In this document: piece after piece, positions 42,633 through 54,141 of the stretch
Position numbering within the stretch: position 1 is the stretch's first letter
Layout: the number at the start of each line of letters is the position of its first letter
Source: Lucinisca nassula
Taxonomy: Eukaryota > Mollusca > Bivalvia > Lucinida > Lucinidae
Assembly (NCBI GenBank): GCA_963580285.1
Contig: OY757010.1
Span: 67,106,406-67,170,405 of the forward strand
Length of the DNA stretch: 64,000 nt
Direction: 5' to 3'
Program-made: the position numbers and the translations under genes
Notes under the pieces: model-generated
The model's input: only the letters and a program-made list of their open reading frames with translations
What the model was told of the DNA's origin: nothing
Databases searched by the model: none

Positions 42633-43136
42633 ATGGCCGAAGGAGGACAATTTCAGTTTACACCCAGTTGCTGGCGGCTGGTCACAATGGATGACTTATT
42701 GGATAATATGTCCGCGGCGGAACGACATGCCGTGGACCAGAGAAATCCGGTTTGGCGGCAGCTGCCTGGGGAGACAGTGATGGCCAAAATTATATGGTCT
42801 CGGGAAGCCTGCGAGGCCATTCACGCAGAGGCCCATCGACAGGGGCCAGTAACTTGGCCGTCGGCGGAGATTCGGCAGGGAGAATCGTTCTCCCTAAGCA
42901 CGTGGGGAAGCGATCTCACCATCATCGAGGTGGATGTCGACGAGGCGTTGGCAGGGTCAACGGAGTGGGCCCCACGTACACTATCGGAAAGGACTGGGCT
43001 CTCGGAGGGACAAACGGAGGTCACCGCCGTCCGGGGGGCCATCGCAACCGAGGACCGGGGCGGAGAACTGGATGGGCTAGAAGTGGAGTCGGACGAGGGG
43101 GAACAAGACAATGGCGAGGATGAGCCGGAGAAGTAG
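42633..43136 (+). CDS. ORF4, accessory-type protein of unknown function
   Basis: 167 codons from ATG (AAGATGGCC, good start context) to TAG, between env and the 3' LTR. Not recognised. It begins MAEGGQFQFTPSCWRLVTMD, has a folded-looking middle with several Trp (RNPVWRQLPGE, IIWSREACEAIHAEA, LSTWGSDLTIIEVDVDEA), and ends in a Glu/Asp/Gly-rich acidic tail. No signal peptide, membrane span or Cys motif. It is clearly richer in G+C than the rest of the element, hinting at separate origin. A 123-codon frame overlaps it in another phase (42752-43123) but is probably a by-product of GC richness. A spliced message from the leader is possible. Confidence 0.65.
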   Translation: MAEGGQFQFTPSCWRLVTMDDLLDNMSAAERHAVDQRNPVWRQLPGETVMAKIIWSREACEAIHAEAHRQGPVTWPSAEIRQGESFSLSTWGSDLTIIEVDVDEALAGSTEWAPRTLSERTGLSEGQTEVTAVRGAIATEDRGGELDGLEVESDEGEQDNGEDEPEK

Positions 43137-43497
43137 ACTGGAGGGGCATAATATAAATATTGTGACAATATAGTTCTAAGTGTTTCTTGTATGTACATTT
43201 AAATATACTCCAGCAGTTTAAATAAATATTCAGTAGGAACACTAGTTTTGTGTTTTAGTGGACTCAGTTAGAAAATGTGCATGTGGATTATTTAATGGCT
43301 GCAGGAAAAGGGTGAGTGGCTTTATTTCAATTTTAGTTCATAATGTTAATGTTTAAAGTTAGCCATGTAGTCATGTAAAATGCATGGGATGGAATTTTAA
43401 ATACTTACATATTTGTGATAGATCCAGGAACTAAATTAATCATGTAGATATTCTATTGTTTCATAATCCAATAAAATATCTCCCCCGTTGGGAGCAG
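43137..43497 (+). other. Non-coding 3' region with weak polypurine tract
   Basis: AT-rich. The only purine run touching the LTR is GGGAGCAG (43490-43497), preceded by TCTCCCCCGTT, and is the likely but weak plus-strand primer. Confidence 0.45.
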
Positions 43498-44192
43498 TGT
43501 GACGTTATACCTTGGCGGGACAGTTTTAAACTGCAAATGGTTAAGCTAGTATGTTTTAATTCAGAAATCATTAGTGTTAACGTTTTATTAGAAAAGTATC
43601 AAAGTGTAATGTTTGTAAATGCGCAATAAAAGGTGTGTTTCCTGGAACTAGGTTAGTGACGTAAGCAAGTAATAAAGCTGTCTAACTATCTTTCTTATAG
43701 GGTGGAACCGGTCAGAAAATGATTTGTTTATTTGATGTTTTGGCACATTTAATACTTCTCCCAGACGATTTTGACACTAAATTCTAATAAATTAGATTAC
43801 GGAAATCTCGGTTATACGTCATAGTTTGATTATATTTAGAAATGCCATCATTTGTGGGTGACAGGAAATTGCCTTTTATGGCCAGTTCTTCGCAGTAGCA
43901 ACATCACGTAATTGTTTAATTTAGTAACAAGTAATGGTTTTTCCTTCCTAAAAATAGAAAGTCTTTAACTTATAAAACCGGGAGTGTGGGTTGATGAGTG
44001 GTTCTTGTTTGTTGTGCGTCTGAAGTGAAAAGCTGTACATAGTGTCTGTCATGTGAACTCTGTCGTATGATAGTTGAGAATGAAAGGGTTTTCCTGCAGT
44101 AAAGAAACTTTAATAAATAGACAGTAGCAGCACAAATGTCTTGGGTGTTATTGCATCCCATGAAGCCACCCGGCAGTGGACACTACGCCACA
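43498..44192 (+). repeat. 3' LTR
   Basis: Same 695 bp as 34100-34794 by eye. Followed by the ATGT duplication at 44193. Confidence 0.95.
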
Positions 44193-44196
44193 ATGT

Positions 44197-44520
44197 GTGT
44201 CAACAATCATAGGGGTGGATGCCACGTCTGGAAATGCGTCTGGGGCCCAGAAGTAGGTCAAAGGTCAAATGAGTGCAAAATAAACATAAAACTACTCATA
44301 ACTCTCCTTTAACACATATTTGGGGAACTTGCTTGCTTAAAATCACCACAAAACTATTCAGGTGCAGTGAACAATGAAAAATTATTTTAAATGTACCCTC
44401 AAAGTATGTCAGTCTTATAGGTCAGGGGTCCTTTAAGTGCAAAACTCGTGAAAATGCTTGTTTTCTGATCTAATTTTGTCATATTCAGTATAAAGATGTG
44501 TTAATGACCAGTATTTATTA
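44197..44520. repeat. Repeat unit, copy 1 of a direct duplication
   Basis: GTGTCAACAATCATAGG, GTAGGTCAAAGGTCAAATGA and CTATTCAGGTGCAGTGAACA recur in order at 45128-45445. It continues the target sequence of the LTR element. Confidence 0.75.
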
Positions 44521-45060
44521 TCAAAATATTAAAAATACATTTTTTTACGTTTATTTGATTAGAAAATCTGCCTGAGAACGTGGATATGGGTTAAATAGGA
44601 TAAAAAGGGATACTAATGTTACAGACTTGAATCATCGATGATCCACAATATTGATATAGCACTGGATTCTTTCTTTTTGACTTTGTTTCTGCCATGGGTC
44701 TCAAACATTGCCTTTGCGCAACTAAGTCAAAGCGCGACTTCCTGTGAGCTATCCTGTCTGTCGACAGGTCTTTTTAGTTAGTCCCCATCCCAGCTGACTG
44801 AACCTGGTTGCCAGGCCGGTTTTAATCATGATTTATCTTTTACAACATAGACAGCCATTGTTAAAACAGAAAAGGCGATATAAAACGATTTTACAAGCAT
44901 TAAACTGTTACTCATTATGAGCAGGACCAATTTTAACACATTTCTTTGTATTAGACAATTAGACATCAAACTTTAACCTTACCCCCTTAATTAAAATGTC
45001 GCATCTCGGATAATCGGCAATAGATAAACCAATTGACAAACTTTATGCGTGGCTAAGCAG
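44521..45060. other. No gene seen
   Basis: AT-rich sequence between two copies of the repeat. No ORF, RNA or element end recognised. Confidence 0.4.
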
Positions 45061-45061
45061 A

Positions 45062-45445
45062 TGCAAAAAAGATTGATATTTTTACTTTTGATGACAAAAT
45101 TGAGTAGAGTATAGCACCCATGCTAAATGATGCGTGTCAACAATCATAGGTGTGGGTGCCACGTCTGAAAATGCGTCCGAGGCTCAGAAGTAGGTCAAAG
45201 GTCAAATGAGTGCAAAATAAACATGAAATTACTCATAACTCTCTTTTAACGTATATTTGGGGAAAGTGCTTGCTTAAAATCACCATAAAACTATTCAGGT
45301 GCAGTGAACAATGGAAAATTATTTTAAATGTGCCCTCAAAGTATGTCAGTCTTGTCAGTCTAGGTCAGGGGTCATTTAAGAACAAAACTGGTGAAATATG
45401 GATGTTTGCTGATCACATTTTGTCATATTTAGCATAAGGCTGTGT
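45062..45445. repeat. Repeat unit, copy 2; empty-site paralog of the LTR insertion
   Basis: Starts AAAAAAGATTGATATTTTTAC as at 34023 and runs through GCTAAATGATGCGTGTCAAC, where the LTR-bearing copy is interrupted. Part of it also appears inverted at 52210-52350. Confidence 0.75.
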
Positions 45446-46181
45446 TGATGACAAGTATTTATCATCAAAAAAATTAATAATACATTTGTTACGTGTATTT
45501 GATTGTAAAAGATAGATTTGAATTCCTTAAGTTGGTATCAAAGATGGCTGTAGGACAGTTATTCACTTCTCTTATAAATAAAATAGAAGTGAATGCAATG
45601 ATCAGGAAAAAAAATTCAATTAATCCACAGCTCCCATCAATGACACCAGAGGGAAAGAAACACAAAAATGAAATAACTAGGCCCGTATTTAAACATCAAT
45701 AGCGGAAAGCCAAAAGGACTATTACTTTCCCACAAAATGGCCAATTGGCTATCCAAAACAAAAATTATAAGCAATACACGCACTCAAAGACAAACGAAAA
45801 ACAGAAGAATGGCCTTGGAATGGTCAGTGGAACGAATTCAACTGACGGGGGTTAAATCAATTTTATGCAGCTGCAATCCTCGCCCTTACTTCCGTCGCGA
45901 TTTAGACAAATAATTTGTTCCGTCCGCATTAAGCCTCCTAACTCATCAGTGCAACATCTCCGAGAACACAAAAATCAAACAACCACAGAGATGAAACAAC
46001 GGTGAGGACTGGACAGCAAGAAACCACTGAAATGCTGGAGCAAAAGAAAAACCAACAGTTAGACTCCGATGGACCCGACCAGAGACAGAGCATCAGGCAC
46101 ATACCAACATTACATAAAATTAAATTCTTTCTAATTGTCAGTAAGTCTTTACGCTGGAACCGTCATAGAATCTGAGGCCTG

Positions 46182-46310
46182 CCAAGGCAAAGTTGTGCGA
46201 GTCTGACCGTGCATGCATATAAACCCTACATTGGTTTCATTGGGCGGCAGGGCTTGAGACTCCATTTCATCTCAATGTCGGGCAGAGTCCCACAAAATTG
46301 GAAGCAACGT
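46182..46310 (+). mobile_element. SINE-like family B fragment with 15-bp target duplication
   Basis: Flanked by AGAATCTGAGGCCTG at 46167-46181 and 46311-46325, which is Penelope sequence. A duplication of this length supports spread by retroposition (LINE-type priming). Confidence 0.8.
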
Positions 46311-46431
46311 AGAATCTGAGGCCTGACCCACCAACGTACAATTAAAGGGGGAAGCAAAGTTGCCAACCCTGACTGGGTTAAATCCCATGCATGCATTCTG
46401 TCGAATGACATTTATGTTGCACCCAATCGGG

Positions 46432-47099
46432 GCTTGAAGAAATAGATGGGCTGCATGATGCTTCCACGCAGAGCTGAAACCGCCCGCACACGAATACTGG
46501 TAAATGGCTTAGAGGACCTGGGCCTGCCCTGGCAAAGCGGTGCGAGTCAGACCGTCCATGCTTATAAACCCTTTTGGTTTCATTGGGCGACAAGGCTTGT
46601 CATCTCGATCTGTGGTTGTTTGATTGTTTGTGTTCACGGAGATGTTGCACTGATGAGTTAGGAAGCCTTCATGCTGACTGAACAAATTATTTGTTTAAAT
46701 CAAAGGGCGAGGATTGTGGCCACGTAAAATCGATTTAAGCCCCCAAGTGGAATTCGTTTCCGCTGACCGTTCCAAGGCGGTTCTTCTGTCGCTGTTTATT
46801 TTTGTTAAGGTTTGTCTTTGGGTGTTTGTGTCTCCTATATTATTTTATTTTGGATAGCCTATTGGCCATTTTGTAGGAAAGTAACTGTCCTTTTGGCTTT
46901 CAGCTATTGATGTTTCCATTATGTCTTTTGTTTCATGTTTGTGTTTCTTCCCCTTTGGTGTCTCTGATGGGAGCTGTGGGTTGATTGTATCGATTCCTGA
47001 TCATTGCCTCCACTTCTATTTTGTGTTGTCATTTAGACTCAAGCAACGTCTCCAAAATGACCTCTACAGTGTTCACGGGAATGTTAAACCTAAAAAAAC
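46432..47099 (+). mobile_element. Family B retroposon split by a sense Penelope 3' fragment
   Basis: Family B head at 46432-46611 and tail at 47039-47099 (AAGCAACGTCTCCAAAATGA...TTAAACCTAAAAAAAC). Between them, 46612-47038 is sense Penelope 3' UTR. The outer Penelope reads across from CACCCAATC to CTTTTTATATCGAAG when the whole is removed. Confidence 0.75.
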
Positions 47100-47650
47100 A
47101 ATCCTTTTTATATCGAAGAATGGTTTTACGAAACTGGGTGCTTAAGTCATTGCAATTATATTTTTTTCTGAATTTACACACTAAGTCACTATAATATTCG
47201 TGTTCGGATAGACCTTGTTGCATAAGAGATTAAGTCAAACATCGAGTTTGAAATTAAATCGGAATGACGTCAATAAAATTTTGAAAAGGTTTTGCATACT
47301 TTATGATACCGATAACCCTGATTAAGAAGTTTAGCAGTTAACAATTTATTCCGATTATTCAAGTCAGTTACATGACTAGACACTCTGGCAAATCAAATTA
47401 ATTACGAAATATAAACGCCATAGGATGCCGCGCGAGGAACATCACCGACCAACAAAGGAAAATTTACAATCTCAGATTCAAAATCATCGCATTTGTCATA
47501 AATTTTTGCAGGAAACAAACCCATCTACGTGTAACAATAGACAGATGTAAATCCAAAAATGGGGCCCCGGTATCAGAAAAAAATGTTTCATTTAACTGAA
47601 GTTCTGGGGGTAAATTTGACTGATCAAACCATCAAAACAGATATTGTCAA

Positions 47651-49078
47651 TAGTTAATAAATCATCAAAATATCTAGAAGTCGAGCTTTGAAGTTAAAAT
47701 GGCTTGTTATTTATATATGATTAGGTCTTATCATTTGGTTTAAACAATATTTTATTTCGATCTTTGATACATTTACAATACACATACATTAGTACTATGT
47801 GGCTAAAGGATCTGACAGTAAGCCTTGTGGCTTATAGACGTCATCTCCTGTCTATCATTTCAGATTATGCGGAAGAAAGCTAGTATCAGTGATATCGGAG
47901 AAATCCCTTTTGGGTTTGCATTGCATAGACTTGTCAATGTTGAAGTAAAAACACTCATTCATATGGCGCAAACGCGAGCTGTTACCCTTTACATTGTAGT
48001 GATCTGAACGGCTCTTACTTGTAAAATACAAACTTTGAATACTGTTAAACACTTAAATTAAGTGGCCGCAAATTTTAACGCTTTTTATGTGTAGACCTTT
48101 TCTTGGATTTATATTTCGGCGGATTTTCGATTTCCAAAGAAAAAAAAATAGGTCGAATCTCCAAAGCCCTGTAGGATGACAAAAAAGCATCGGAGTTGAT
48201 CATCAACAGCGTCATGCAGAAACTGTGGTAATTAATTAAAAGTTTTGTGTTCAACGCATGATTAACCTAATGTGCTACCTTGACAATCCAAATGTATGTC
48301 TGGAGGTGTATCACTTTGCTGTTATCTGATTGGTTTGCCCATCCTATTGAGCTCACAGTTAAAGCCATCAATCAATTACCAATTATATCCACAATTTTGA
48401 CAATAACTCTCAAGGTGTGTTTGTTTTCATTCAGCAGTTTTGAGATGTCTTATGACTAGGACATTGTCTTTCTTTATTTCGACTTCTAAAGAAGTAACTA
48501 CACTTTTTCTTTTGTCACTGATGATGACTATGACTAACTGACACATCATAATTGTGATGTGTAGAATATCTTCTCTTGCACTATTTTAAGATTTATTGGC
48601 GGATTTTTATTTTGGCGTTTTTTTCCTTGACTGCAAATAGCGCCAAAATAAAATGACTGCCAAAAATAAGTGTTTTACGGCAGCTGCACGTGGCCTTTGA
48701 CGATGACCCAGTTGTGCTATTATTAGATATATCTTCATCATATACTATATCCTTCAGATATCATTGTGACGCTTAGGAAGAACTCAGACAATTTGGAATG
48801 TTACTTAAAATAATGGATGACATGTGAAGAATCAACGTATTTTGCAAAATAAACATATTTTGCCAAATATGTACTTAAATGACCTTTGACCTGCGGCCGA
48901 TTAGGTTGGTCATTATGCTGTTTGTATAATGTTTGGGTTTTATGCTTCCTAGATAAGGAAATGGCAACTCATGTGACTTTATTTCAGTTGACACACTATA
49001 TATCTCTTTGTACAATAAATATTGACGCATGTTTTAAGAAAATTTGTACTTAAATTACCTTTGACCCTGACCAAAGGG
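47651..49078. other. No recognised gene; one small open frame
   Basis: Mostly AT-rich. A TCATTTCAG acceptor-like site (about 47863) precedes 48 codons to TGA at 48007 (MRKKASISDIGEIPFGFALH...), but the opposite strand is open too and nothing is recognised. A small inverted pair CGCCAAAATAAAA / TTTTATTTTGGCG lies at 48607-48652. Confidence 0.35.
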
Positions 49079-49699
49079 GGGGGGGGGGGGTGCCTATTTG
49101 GGGCTTTTTTGGACCCCTACCAAATCTTTTTATTTTTGGCAGATGAATAGCCCATCATAAGTGTTTTATTATAGTATAGTTTTTTCGAGCTACAGGCCTT
49201 TGAAAGTGGGTGGGGTAACTTAGCATGTCACTATAGTCTATTTTTAAAGTTAATTTTGGTTATTATTTGTGTGCTATTTTACCAATTTTTCTCCTTATGC
49301 AGACAGAGGAATGTCTGAAATGATATTTAGGCACATTATTTAAAACAATATTGCAAGTTTTGAAGATTAAATGTATTTACCAAACGTTAAGATACATTTG
49401 CTTATTTTTACCCTTAATCATTAAATATTTTAAAATGTTTGGTAATATAGGGACAAACAATGGTGATTCTTGGTCAATACTAGTATTTTTATCAGCACAA
49501 TTAAAAGCAGTGTAGAACCGGTGGATTTAGGCTACATTTTATGGTTCAGTGAACTCAGAATTGACAATAGGTGGGGTAATTCAGACGATGAGTACAGTTA
49601 CTTTCCCACCAACTTACAAATACCTCATAGTGATGATGTGTATTTAATGCCAGCAAGATTATTCATTCGCTGATCTGGGTACCATATTCTATACCGCCT

Positions 49700-50205
49700 T
49701 TAGGTATTGTTTTGTAACCTCAGATTTACCTTTACACCTGACAATCTATCTTTATAACCCTACCTTGGGTATTGTTTTGTAACATTAGATGTACTTTAAC
49801 ACCTGACAATCTATCTTTATAACCCTACCTTTGGTATTGTTTTGTAACATCAGATGTACCTTTACACCTGACAATCTATCTTTATAACCCTACCTTGGGT
49901 ATTGTTTTGTAACATCAGATGTACCTTTACACCTGACAATCTATCTATATAACCCTACCTTGGGTATTGCTTTCTAACATCAAATGTACCTTTACACTTG
50001 ACAATCTACATGTATCTCTATTAGCCTACCTAAGGTACTGTTTTGTAACATCAGATGTACCTTTACACCTGACAATCTATCTTTATAACCCTACCTTGGG
50101 TATTGCTTTCCAACATCAGATGTACCTTAACACCTGACAATCTATCTTTATAAGCCTATCTAAGGTACTGTTTTGTAACCTCAAATGTACCTTTACCCAC
50201 GATAA
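49700..50205. repeat. 65-bp minisatellite, about 8 copies
   Basis: GGTATTG starts units at 49703, 49768, 49833, 49898 and onward. Unit blocks: GTTTTGTAACATCAGATGTA, CCTTTACACCTGACAATC, TATCTTTATAACCCTACCTT. Confidence 0.9.
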
Positions 50206-50539
50206 TGTATCATTCCTGGACAGAAAACTTCTCCTTGCATAACCCCAAACTAATGTTTCATCCTTGACACAAAATAAACACAAACATATTTATATTATAG
50301 ACAGAAAAATCATTTTGAAGAATTCTACTTGCATTTACAAAGATGGACCAAAACTTCTTGCAGAACTCTTTACAATAAGGAGAGAACTGTCTTGCATAGC
50401 TGCAAAAATGGTAACACTACTGGACAGAAATCTTCTCCTTGCATAAGTCCACACATGTGAATAAATACTAGAGAGAAAGAACTTCTACATGACCAATAAA
50501 ATTGTTATCAATAGTGGACAGCATACTTCTTGCAACACT

Positions 50540-51440
50540 TGAAGTATGTTAAGGCTAGCATATTTGTTCCTGCCCAAATCCAAAGCATACGTTAACCACT
50601 TAAATGTAATCACAAAAATTAAATCACATAACTTCAAAGCATCTAACAAGGATATCAATGATGTAGTCTCCGTATGCAAACCAATAGCTGAATTGTCAAA
50701 TAAAGGTCGTTTCTGTTATTGCATTCTTATTATTATCTCAGATTTATTGGTATTGACAAAACCAGTTGGACACCATGCATAGCTGGCTCACTTCAACAGA
50801 CGTAAGGAGTTGCAGGATAGCTTTGGCATTGCTTCTTGTAACATAAGGGATATGTTCATCCTTACCAGTGTTGCCAACACTTTTCAGAATTAAATGTAAA
50901 TTGATTGCTTCTACTAGACAAGCACTCATGGCTGAATTTGTGCCTTAACATTTAGGCGTTGAGCATGCTGCGCAACAAAAATGAATTGTACATCATACGT
51001 CCGCATTACTGCTGCACTAGCAAGAGTAATCTTAACTGATGACAGAGATGATGTGTCAATCTGTGTTGCAGATGGAACTTATATTTATAATGAAAAAGGC
51101 AATCACAGTTTCCAGATCACACCCAGTTCAGTCCTTAGTTGAAGACTTGTTATGATAATTGTAGCATCAGCTAGGTATTTTCTATCTCTAGGGTCGTACC
51201 CAGGAGTAAAACCAATGCCACAGAATACTCAGGAATGGTTTTTGGAAGGCGATGTGATAGGTCTTGATAGGGGCTATTGGGATGTCAATAATATTTTGGA
51301 AGAGTGTGCTGTCAAGACTCACAGCCCACATTTCAATGAAACATACACACACACATACCACGACCACCTGATCTACACTGAAACTCACATTCAACTGAGG
51401 TGCCAAGTGAACTATAGGGCTTGGCTCATATAAGATCTAT
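50540..51440 (+). pseudogene. Degraded DDE-superfamily transposase
   Basis: Pieces in several frames match the DDE_Tnp_4-like transposases common in molluscs (recalled family pattern): STRQALMAEFVP, then VADGTYIYNEKGNHSFQ (first catalytic Asp), IVASARYFLSLGSYPGVKP, and WFLEGDVIGLDRGYWDVNNILEE (second Asp) at 51152-51433. Multiple stops and frameshifts. The C-terminal third with the catalytic Glu is missing or unrecognisable. It sits between the inverted arms, so it was probably the element's own enzyme. Confidence 0.6.
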
Positions 51441-52073
51441 ATGACAGGATATGCTACTGTGCTGGGGCATGGTATAAATGGTATCAAGATAACATGATTT
51501 TGATCTATTGGTGAGGTGATTCAATAGTGACTGAAATCATCGTCTGAATTACCCCACCCATTGTCAATTCTGAGTTCACTGAACCATAATATGTAGCCCA
51601 AGTCCACCAGTTCTACACTGCGTTTAATTGTGCTGATAAAAATACTATTATCGACCAAGAATTACCATTGTTTGTCCCCTATATTACCAAACACTTTAAA
51701 ATATTTAATGATTAAAGGTAAAAATAAGCAAATGTATCTTAACGTTTGGTAAATACATTTAATCTTCAAAACTTGCAATATTGTTTTGAAAAATGTGCCT
51801 AAATATCATTTCAGACATCCCTCTGTCTGCATAAGGAGAAAAATTGGTAAAATAACACACAAATAATAACCAAAATTAACTTTAAAATAGACTATAGTGA
51901 CATGCAAAGTTACCCCACCCACTTTTAAAGGCCTGTAGCTCGAAAAAACGGATAATTGTGCGCGAAAAGAGGTATACCATAATAAAGCACTTATGATGGG
52001 CTATTCATCTGCCAAAAATAAAAAGATTTGGTAGGGGTCCAAAAAAGCCCCAAATAGGCACCCCCCCTTTATG

Positions 52074-52555
52074 ATATAACTTCTTTTCTCACATATAATG
52101 CATAAGTAATATGTCCTAAGTACATTGCTGATGTTTTAGTTAACTTTATTTGGTCTGTTTAGATAGAGAGAGGGTACAAATACCAGTATGTACAAATTTT
52201 ATTGTATTTTTGCACTCATTTGACCTTTGACCTAATTCTGAGGCTCAGGGGCATTTTCAGAAGTGGCATCTTGCAACACACTAAAGAACACTATTAGCAT
52301 GGATGCCAAACTCTACTCAATTTTGCCATCAGAAGTATTTTTTCGTGGTTTGGATGGCCAACTAATCATTAAATATGGCAAATATTTTTTTTTTTTTTTT
52401 TTTTTGCTGAAAAAATGTTAGCAGCTTTTCAGCAAAAGTACTAAAATTTTCGATGTTGTACTTGCTAGAACAGTTAACAATTTCACCACTAACGAGGTCG
52501 TTAAGCTAAAGATGCTTTAACAACTGTCCCCGAGTCAACAAGAGTGCTGATCAAA
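52074..52555. other. No gene seen; inverted repeat piece and poly-T
   Basis: 52210-52350 is the inverted, diverged counterpart of 45070-45200. A T run lies at about 52386-52405, then a relative of the 22590 hairpin and following sequence (52405-52520). Confidence 0.5.
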
Positions 52556-53237
52556 TCATAATGATTCATCGGAGAGGGACATATTGTGTTTGGTGTGGAT
52601 CCCGTTTGCATTGGCGCTGACACTTTCAGGCAGTTTATCTCCTGAACCAATGGATGGATTCTGACCAAACTTACAGGACATAGATACAACTCTAGTATGA
52701 GGGGGAAGGTCATTAGCTTTGATGGCCTTGACATCATTTTCAAGGGCACAGGCCTCCAAAAACACTCACTTTTGGGCCAAAAATAGATTGTCTGCACTAT
52801 ATTTCATGAATTGGTCCAACCTGGTACAATTTACCATTACAGCAACCACAGATTGGATTAGACCTTGACCTTAAATTTCAAGGCACATGCCCCCTAATTC
52901 TGTCAATTTTGGTCTGTCTGCACCCATAATCTTATGAACGAATTGATGAAATTTGGTCAAACTTGGTACAGTATATCATTGCAACCTACCAAAGATTTGA
53001 TAAGATTTTTGCAACCTTATTTTCAAGGGCACAGGCTCCACCCCCAACTCAGTTTTGGAATTTCTGCAGCCTATCTCATGAACAAATTGATGAAATTTGG
53101 GCAAACTTAGTACAATATATCATTGCAACCTACCAAAGATTTGATCAGATTTTGGTGACCTTGACCTTATTTCAAGCGTAGGTAGACGCTTAGGACCCCA
53201 AAAACAGTCAGTTGTGGCTTGTTTGCTCCCTATCATG

Positions 53238-54141
53238 GGTGGATCTAAATCCCACAAACCACCACAACCTACCACAAACCACCACAAACCACCATAAACC
53301 ACAATGCAGCTTTTTTTTAGACAAATACAGAAAAAATTATGAAACTTTGCAAACCCATGGTACAACAAATTACAACATGCAGTGCTACTTATTATTACAG
53401 AATTCAGCATTATACATTTAAGATGGATAATGCCACAGGTGAAAAAAAAAATATTAAAAGAATGGTTTAAGAAATTTCACAACTTTTAATGAATTTGTCT
53501 TATGGCGATTGTAACAGAATATCACAAAATAGCAGTCATAAGTTTAATAAGCAAACAAGAGGACCATAATGGTCCTATGACGCTCTCCAGAGCTAAGAGA
53601 TTTACATGTGGGTCCCGGGGCAGACAATTTTTGATCTTAGGACATATATTGACAACACATGAATAGCTCTGCCTAGTCAATCTTATCTGCGACTACTTTA
53701 CTGATTTTGCATACATTCATGAAAATTACATTGAAACTATGTTTTCACAGAAAAAAAAACTTTTTATTTTCCCTTTTACAAAGATACGTTTTCTACTTTG
53801 TCCCATCAAAGACCTTAGAAGAGATTGATTTTAAATTCAAAAATTTAAAGTTAAATTACAGTTTTATTGTCTAAGAGCACCCCTAATACATCCCATCCGG
53901 GATGAAAATACTCTTTATTACATGTATATATTACTTGTATAATAATGCTGAATTCTGTAATAATAAGTATGCGCTGCATGTTGTAAATTGTTGTACCAAG
54001 GGTTTACAAAATTTCATGATTTTTTTTCTGCGTTTATCTAAAATGTTGAAAATTAAAAGCTGCATTGTGGTTTGTGGTGGTTTGTGGTAGTTTGTGGTGG
54101 TTTGTGGTAGTTTGTGGTGGTTTGTTATGTTTAGATCCACC
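53238..54141. mobile_element. MULE-like non-autonomous element, ~190-bp TIRs, 10-bp target duplication
   Basis: Inverted ends GGTGGATCTAAA / TTTAGATCCACC, each followed by a (CCACAAACCA)n minisatellite and a shared stretch to AATTCAGCATTAT. The direct repeat CCCTATCATG flanks it (53228-53237 and 54142-54151). The middle holds no transposase. Confidence 0.8.

Larger units (their letters stand above)
34100..44192 (+). mobile_element. Complete env-bearing Ty3/Gypsy-type LTR retroelement (endogenous retrovirus-like)
   Basis: 10,093 bp between 4-bp ATGT duplications (34096-34099 and 44193-44196). The 695-bp LTRs (TGTGACG...CCACA) show no difference by eye. Order: 5' LTR, gag, pol (-1 frame; PR-RT-RNaseH-IN), env with its own splice acceptor, an extra 167-codon ORF, 3' LTR. 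All frames are open. The pol order with IN last and the F-type env place it with errantivirus-like Ty3/Gypsy elements (family knowledge). Matching LTRs imply recent insertion. Whether it makes particles is unknown. Confidence 0.93.
45700..47650 (-). mobile_element. Decayed Penelope-like element, antisense, split by nested retroposons
   Basis: Antisense 3' UTR (45700-46166), C-terminal coding (46326-46430) and further RT coding (47100-47650) follow in the order expected for one copy. Insertions of family B lie at 46182-46310 and 46432-47099. Several stops and indels. The minus strand still reads pieces such as VPRAASYGVYISQLIRFARV. Confidence 0.75.
49079..52073 (-). mobile_element. Decayed DDE DNA transposon with ~510-bp inverted arms
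   Basis: The left arm, about 49079-49590, is the inverted, ~90%-like (by eye) copy of 51540-52073. Tips are a G run plus TGCCTATTTGGGGC / GCCCCAAATAGGCA plus a C run. Between the arms lie a 65-bp minisatellite (49700-50205) and a broken transposase (50540-51440, + strand). Such long arms suggest a foldback or Harbinger-like history. The ends lie in homopolymer runs, so no target duplication could be read. The strand given is arbitrary. Confidence 0.65.

Noticed and set aside
47825..48052. Small gene at 47863-48007
   Set aside because: Both strands are open over the same short stretch and there is no family match. Kept only as a note within the non-coding interval.
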